Source: Sva-07 sp963728355 (GTDB taxonomy: Bacteria > Actinomycetota > Acidimicrobiia > Acidimicrobiales > Ilumatobacteraceae). From it: DNA of 64,000 nucleotides. This document shows, piece by piece, positions 60,471 through 64,000 of this stretch (position 1 is the first letter of the stretch; the number at the start of each line of letters is the position of its first letter). The notes under the pieces were generated by a model that made no database searches, was not told the DNA's origin, and worked only from the letters and a program-made list of their open reading frames with translations. The translations under genes were made by a program, and so were the position numbers. Where the stretch lies: positions 310,001 to 374,000 of the forward strand of contig CAVSJQ010000014.1 in assembly GCA_963728355.1 (NCBI GenBank), read 5' to 3'.

Positions 60471-61493
60471 TCAGCCGCCGATCTGGCTCATCGACTTGCC
60501 GGGCCGCACGAAGTTCACCTGGTTGATGCGGTGGCCGGCCCACTTGGTGGCCACGGCGGCCTCGATCCGGGCAGCGAGCTGATCGTCGGACTCGCCCGCA
60601 CGCATCGCCGCCATCAGGTCGAACTCCCTGGTGGCGAACAGGCAGGTCCGGAACTGGCCTTCGGCGGTGAGGCGCACCCGGTCGCAATCGCCGCAGAACG
60701 GCTTGGTGACCGTGGGGATCACCCCGATCGTGCCACCACCGTCGAGGTAGCGGAACCGGTCAGCGGGCGCGGCGCCGCGTGCGGGCAGTTGTTCGAGGGG
60801 GTGGACGGCGTCGATGGCGGCGACGATCTCGTCCTGACCGACGACCCGGTCGTTCATCCAGTGGCCGTCGGCGTCGAGCGGCATGAACTCGATGAAGCGG
60901 ACCTCGACATCACGGCGACGACCGAAGTCGGCGAGGGCGACGATCTCGTCGTCGTTCACGCCGCGCTCGATGACGGCGTTGATCTTGACCGGCGCGAAGC
61001 CGGCCTCCTTGGCGGCTTCGATGCCGTCGAGCACGTGGTCGAGTTCGTCACGGCGGGTCATCTGCTCGAACTTGGTCCGGTCGAGGGTGTCGAGGCTGAT
61101 GTTGACGCGCCGCAGTCCGGCGTCCCGCAAGGTCTGGGCGATGAGACGCATCGTGGCGCCGTTGGTGGTCATCGCCAGATCGACCGGTCCGCCGGGTCCC
61201 TCGATCGCGGCGAGTTTCTCGACGAGCACCGGCAGGTGTGCGCGCACGGTGGGCTCGCCGCCGGTCAGGCGGATCCCGCGCACGGCGTAGCGCTCGACGA
61301 AGATGCGAGCGAGGCGCTCGATCTCCTCGAACGTCATCACCTCCGAACGCGGCAGCCACTGCATGCCTTCCTCGGGCATGCAGTACGTGCACCGGAAGTT
61401 GCACCGATCGGTGATCGAGATCCGAAGATCCTCGATGTGCCGCCCGAACGGATCGATCAGCTCCTGATGCGTGCGGTCGCTTCCCCCGGACAT
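60471..61493 (-). CDS. moaA: GTP 3',8-cyclase (MoaA)
   Basis: Radical-SAM enzyme starting Moco synthesis from GTP. 340 residues. The N-terminal [4Fe-4S] ligands are Cys31, Cys35 and Cys38 (CNFRCTYC), followed by LTGGEPTVR. The C-terminal cluster is in PFCGDCDRVRLTAEGQFRTC, and the chain ends in Gly-Gly, which inserts in the active site. All hallmarks are intact. ATG at 61493. Downstream of moeA on the same strand, separated by palindromic repeats and a small hairpin. Confidence 0.97.
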   Translation of the reverse strand: MSGGSDRTHQELIDPFGRHIEDLRISITDRCNFRCTYCMPEEGMQWLPRSEVMTFEEIERLARIFVERYAVRGIRLTGGEPTVRAHLPVLVEKLAAIEGPGGPVDLAMTTNGATMRLIAQTLRDAGLRRVNISLDTLDRTKFEQMTRRDELDHVLDGIEAAKEAGFAPVKINAVIERGVNDDEIVALADFGRRRDVEVRFIEFMPLDADGHWMNDRVVGQDEIVAAIDAVHPLEQLPARGAAPADRFRYLDGGGTIGVIPTVTKPFCGDCDRVRLTAEGQFRTCLFATREFDLMAAMRAGESDDQLAARIEAAVATKWAGHRINQVNFVRPGKSMSQIGG

Positions 61494-61519
61494 CAGATCA
61501 GCCTATTGGCCACGACGCG

Positions 61520-61538
61520 GTTCCCCGAGTCGGGGAAC
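61520..61538. terminator. Short hairpin between moeA and moaA
   Basis: GTTCCCCG and CGGGGAAC pair perfectly over eight bases around a three-base loop, about 27 bases upstream of the moaA ATG on the minus strand. Could reduce read-through from moeA or lie in the moaA leader. Confidence 0.4.
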
Positions 61539-61549
61539 ACTCCCACGGC

Positions 61550-61587
61550 GATGAGCGAAAAGCCCGGATGCGGGCGGTTGGCTCATC
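61550..61587. repeat. 38-bp palindromic element, copy A (first of a doublet)
   Basis: Arms GATGAGC and GCTCATC (extendable to GCGATGAGC/GCTCATCGC) with an inner GCCCG/CGGGC stem, and GGGCGGTTGGCTCATC at one end. The reverse complement of copies C and D at 26724/26785 shares this end. Copy B follows after exactly 23 bp. Confidence 0.85.
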
Positions 61588-61610
61588 GCCTGGGCGTGCG
61601 TCGGGCGGGC

Positions 61611-61648
61611 GATGAGCGAAAAGCCCGGATCTGGGCGGTTGGCTCATC
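61611..61648. repeat. 38-bp palindromic element, copy B (second of a doublet)
   Basis: Differs from copy A at only two positions inside the inner loop (GGATCTGGGC instead of GGATGCGGGC), and the inner stem is kept. Start-to-start distance from copy A is 61 bp, as for C and D. Confidence 0.85.
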
Positions 61649-61679
61649 GCTGGTGTGGATCGTTGATCGGGCGAACGCG

Positions 61680-62888
61680 TCAGGCGTCGCCGCGCAGCAG
61701 CAGGGCGGCGACGTCGGCGCCGGCGGGCAGACCCGGGCCATCGGGCACGACGGCCATCGCGTCGGCGCACGCCGTTGCTGCGAGCTGATGGCTTCCCTGC
61801 GCCCCCACGGGGCGCACGTGGTACCGGCCATCGTCATCGAAGTCGCCGTTGACCCTCACGAAGTGCACCTTGCCGTCGGGCTGTCGATCGAGTGGTTCGT
61901 CGGCGACCGCCACGATGCTGGTCCTCGTCAGGCGCCGGTGGCCCATCATCCGGCGCAATGCCGGACGGGCGAGCAGCTCGAAGCTCACCAGCGAGCTGAC
62001 CGGGTTGCCGGGCAGCCCGAAGATCGGTGTGCCGTCGAGGCGACCGAATGCGAACGGTTTGGCCGGCTTGATCGCGATCTGCATCCAGGTCATGTCGGCG
62101 ATCCGGCCGAGGACGGCCTTCACGACGTCGTAGTCGCCCATCGAGACGCCGCCGCTCGACACGATCGCATCGCAGTCGCACGCGGCAGCACGAAGCACCC
62201 GCTCCAATTCCGCTTCGTCGTCGCGTACGACGCCGAGATCGACGACCTCGCAGCCGGCCTCGGACAGCAGGGCAGCGAGCATCGTCTTGTTGCTTTCGCG
62301 GATCTGGCCGATCTGCAGCGGCGAGCCGTCGTCGATGAGCTCGTCGCCGGTGGACAGCACGGCCACTCGCGCGGGCCGGTACGCCCGGAGCCGGGTGGCG
62401 TTGACGCTCGCCAGCACGGCGGCGACCGCCGGCGTGACGATCGTGCCGGCGGCGAACAACTCGTCGCCGATCTGCACGTCGTCGCCGGCACGCCGGATCG
62501 ACGCACCGGCCGGCACCGACCGGCTGAGCCGGACGCGGTCGTCGCCGATGCGCTCGGAGTCCTCGACCATCACGACGGCGTCGGCGCCGTCCGGCATCGG
62601 CGCTCCTGTCATGATCCTGATCGCCTCGCCCGTGCCCAGGTGTCCGGCCGGGGCCACCCCGGCTGGGAGCTCACCGACGACGCGCAGCTCCACCGGAACG
62701 GTGGCGACGTCCTCCGATCGGACCGCGTAGCCGTCGACGGCGGTGTTGTCGAACGGCGGCACGACTTCATCGGCGACGACGGCGGAGGCGAGCACCAGGC
62801 CGTACACCCGGCTCCGGTCGACATCGACGGGTTCGAGCGGTGGGCAGGATTCGAGCACGAAGCTCTGGGCGTCCTCCAAGGGGGTCAC
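61680..62888 (-). CDS. moeA: Molybdopterin molybdotransferase (MoeA/Glp)
   Basis: Inserts molybdate into molybdopterin-AMP. 402 residues, normal length. PFDNTAVDGYAVR near the N-terminus, GEAIRIMTGAPMPDGADAVV, VLSTGDELIDDG, the MPT-binding SSGGVSMGDYDVV and FGLPGNPVSS, then the C-terminal domain IV. All catalytic acidic residues appear present. In corynebacteria the MoeA-like Glp also serves cell division with GlpR; a GlpR-like protein is at 58145. Near galU, as in M. tuberculosis. Confidence 0.95.
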   Translation of the reverse strand: MTPLEDAQSFVLESCPPLEPVDVDRSRVYGLVLASAVVADEVVPPFDNTAVDGYAVRSEDVATVPVELRVVGELPAGVAPAGHLGTGEAIRIMTGAPMPDGADAVVMVEDSERIGDDRVRLSRSVPAGASIRRAGDDVQIGDELFAAGTIVTPAVAAVLASVNATRLRAYRPARVAVLSTGDELIDDGSPLQIGQIRESNKTMLAALLSEAGCEVVDLGVVRDDEAELERVLRAAACDCDAIVSSGGVSMGDYDVVKAVLGRIADMTWMQIAIKPAKPFAFGRLDGTPIFGLPGNPVSSLVSFELLARPALRRMMGHRRLTRTSIVAVADEPLDRQPDGKVHFVRVNGDFDDDGRYHVRPVGAQGSHQLAATACADAMAVVPDGPGLPAGADVAALLLRGDA

Positions 62889-63011
62889 GCAGGCAAGGTA
62901 CCGCAGGACCGGTCCGCCGGGGACGTCAGTCGGTACCGGGGCTGGCGCTGCCCGTCCCGGTGGCGGCCCGGCCGGGTCGGTGCCCGGGGCTCGGCCCTAG
63001 CCTGGAGCGTC

Positions 63012-63569
63012 GTGTCCGACACGTTGACCGCCTTCCCGTCCGACGGCTACACCGCACGATGGCGGACGTGGGATCACGAGCACCTCGAGACCCTGACGCT
63101 GCGCTGGGAGAACGAGGGGTGGACGGCGACCGGCGAGGTCGGCCGCGAGGCGGTCACGTACGTCCTGCGTCTGTCCGCGACCTGGCACGTCCGACAGTTC
63201 CTGCTGTTCCGCGACCTCGATCAGCCCGATCTCTGGCTGGGCGCCGACGGTACGGGCCGGTGGGGCGAGATGAACGGGGCACACCGCCACGATCTGGCGG
63301 GATGCACCGACATCGACCTCCCCGTGACGCCGTTCACGAACTCGATCCCGATCCGCCGTCTCGCCCTCGGCGTGGGCGACGCCGCAGACGTGACGGCGGC
63401 GATGATCGACGTGGAAACGCTCGGCGTGGTCCCGGTCCGTCAGCGGTACCGCCGGCTCGCCGTGCGTCGGTTCGAGTACACGAACCTCGACAGCGGCTAC
63501 AACACCGCGTTCGACGTCGACGAGTACGGCTTGGTGCACGACTACCCGTCGGAGTTCCGCCGCCTCTGA
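63012..63569 (+). CDS. Putative glycolipid-binding family protein (DUF1089-like)
   Basis: 185 residues, with no signal peptide. The sequence has the family pattern: YTARWRTWDHEHLETLTL at the start, GEVGREAVTYVLRLSATWHVRQFLLFRD, GTGRWGEMNG, the CTDIDLPVTPFTNSIPIRRL core, and VRQRYRRLAVRRFEYTNLDSGYNTAFDVDEYGLV at the end. Members are called putative glycolipid-binding from a structural guess only. GTG start at 63012. Sits divergently from moeA. Confidence 0.8.
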   Translation: MSDTLTAFPSDGYTARWRTWDHEHLETLTLRWENEGWTATGEVGREAVTYVLRLSATWHVRQFLLFRDLDQPDLWLGADGTGRWGEMNGAHRHDLAGCTDIDLPVTPFTNSIPIRRLALGVGDAADVTAAMIDVETLGVVPVRQRYRRLAVRRFEYTNLDSGYNTAFDVDEYGLVHDYPSEFRRL

Positions 63570-63637
63570 GGCACCCGCAGGGTCAGCCAGTTCTTCCGGG
63601 TCGCGTCCGGCAGGACGGTCGTCGGCACGATGCGCCG

Positions 63638-64000
63638 TCAGATGGCAAGTCGACGGAGGAACTCGCGCAGGTCGGCGCCCAGCTCGGGGTTGGCCAGTCC
63701 GAGCTCGATCGACGCGGTGAGGAAGCCGAGCGGGGTCCCGGTGTCGAGGCGACTCTCGCCGGCGACGACCGCATGGAATGGGGCGCGAGCGGCCTGCGCG
63801 CGCAGCGCATCGGTCAGCTGCAGTTCCCCGCCGCTGCCCGGCGTGAGCGCCGCGATCTCGTCCCAGGCGTCGGCGGTCAGCACGTAGCGGCCGGTGAGGA
63901 CGAAGTTGCTGGGGGCGTCCTCCGGCGACGGCTTCTCGACGAGGTCGCGCACCGGGATGACGCCATCGTGCGTCAATTCGCCGGCCGGATCGATCACGCC
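63638..64000 (-). CDS. galU: UTP-glucose-1-phosphate uridylyltransferase, C-terminal part
   Basis: The last 120 residues of a GalU-type enzyme; the 5' part lies beyond the window. VRDLVEKPSPEDAPSN (sugar-binding VEKP motif), GRYVLTADAWDEIAAL, GGELQLTDALR and a final TPLGFLTASIELGL are characteristic. The frame is still open at 64000, so the GTG at 63997 is internal, not a start. Produces UDP-glucose for envelope sugars. The neighbourhood galU-moeA-GlpR-like parallels M. tuberculosis Rv0993-Rv0996. Confidence 0.9.
   Translation of the reverse strand, partial: GVIDPAGELTHDGVIPVRDLVEKPSPEDAPSNFVLTGRYVLTADAWDEIAALTPGSGGELQLTDALRAQAARAPFHAVVAGESRLDTGTPLGFLTASIELGLANPELGADLREFLRRLAI

Noticed and set aside
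61550..61648. CRISPR-like repeat-spacer-repeat (38 bp repeat, 23 bp gap)
   Set aside because: Only two repeats per locus, palindromic through their entire length, same doublet elsewhere in the genome window, no leader or cas genes.

Overview
The window is high-GC DNA with dense, mostly co-oriented genes, frequent ATGA/GTGA/TGATG overlaps and many GTG or TTG starts. The gene content points to Actinomycetota: eno next to a DivIC/FtsB gene, DUF501 next to a Ppx/GppA-like gene, galU near moeA and a GlpR-like protein, an NlpC/P60 hydrolase, a maleylpyruvate-isomerase-fold protein and a sortase. A deep-branching aerobic lineage such as Acidimicrobiia (Ilumatobacter-like) is my inference, not a proof.

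Layout. 1-4479: a truncated proline-rich protein and a polytopic membrane protein (minus strand), then enolase, a 71-bp tandem repeat array and divIC. 4480-29089: a block holding a molybdenum-hydroxylase (form II CO-dehydrogenase-like) system in separate modules. These are a lone large subunit (4543), an S-L-M operon (9858-13664), the maturation set coxD/coxE/two XdhC-like genes (23376-26616), and a MocA-like cytidylyltransferase with coxG (27772-29090). Between the modules lie a HD-domain protein, a K+ channel, a HAD phosphatase, a GT-C/methyltransferase/flippase/GT2/transglycosylase envelope operon, an SDR, an amine-type FAD oxidoreductase, a GlgX-type debranching enzyme and an NlpC/P60 hydrolase. 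29090-30778: DUF501, a half-length Ppx/GppA homologue and a GNAT. In Mycobacterium these DUF501/ppx genes directly follow eno-divIC, so the 24.6-kb block sits in the seam of that conserved cluster.

30811-39164: a small basic protein, MoxR plus a giant DUF58-transglutaminase fusion, two crotonase-fold enzymes, a hypothetical protein and an SGNH/DUF459 protein. 39369-52777: a nucleoside salvage region with a BMP-type lipoprotein, ABC ATPase, two permeases, two adenosine deaminases, upp, a hexose/pentose-phosphate mutase and an adenosine-kinase-like PfkB enzyme. A cupredoxin lipoprotein and a PhyH dioxygenase sit between the two deaminases. 52812-57951: PepN, a DUF4397 surface protein followed by a sortase, and a methyltransferase. 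58004-64000: tRNA-Ala(CGC), a GlpR-like membrane protein, moaC, moaA, moeA and a truncated galU. The Moco genes here would supply the hydroxylases of the first half.

At least four families of short intergenic repeats recur across the window: a 71-bp array with a stray 33-bp copy, 31-bp palindromes, 38-bp palindromes in doublets with an identical 23-bp gap, and 53/68-bp GAAA-ended elements. They are the least explained structure here.
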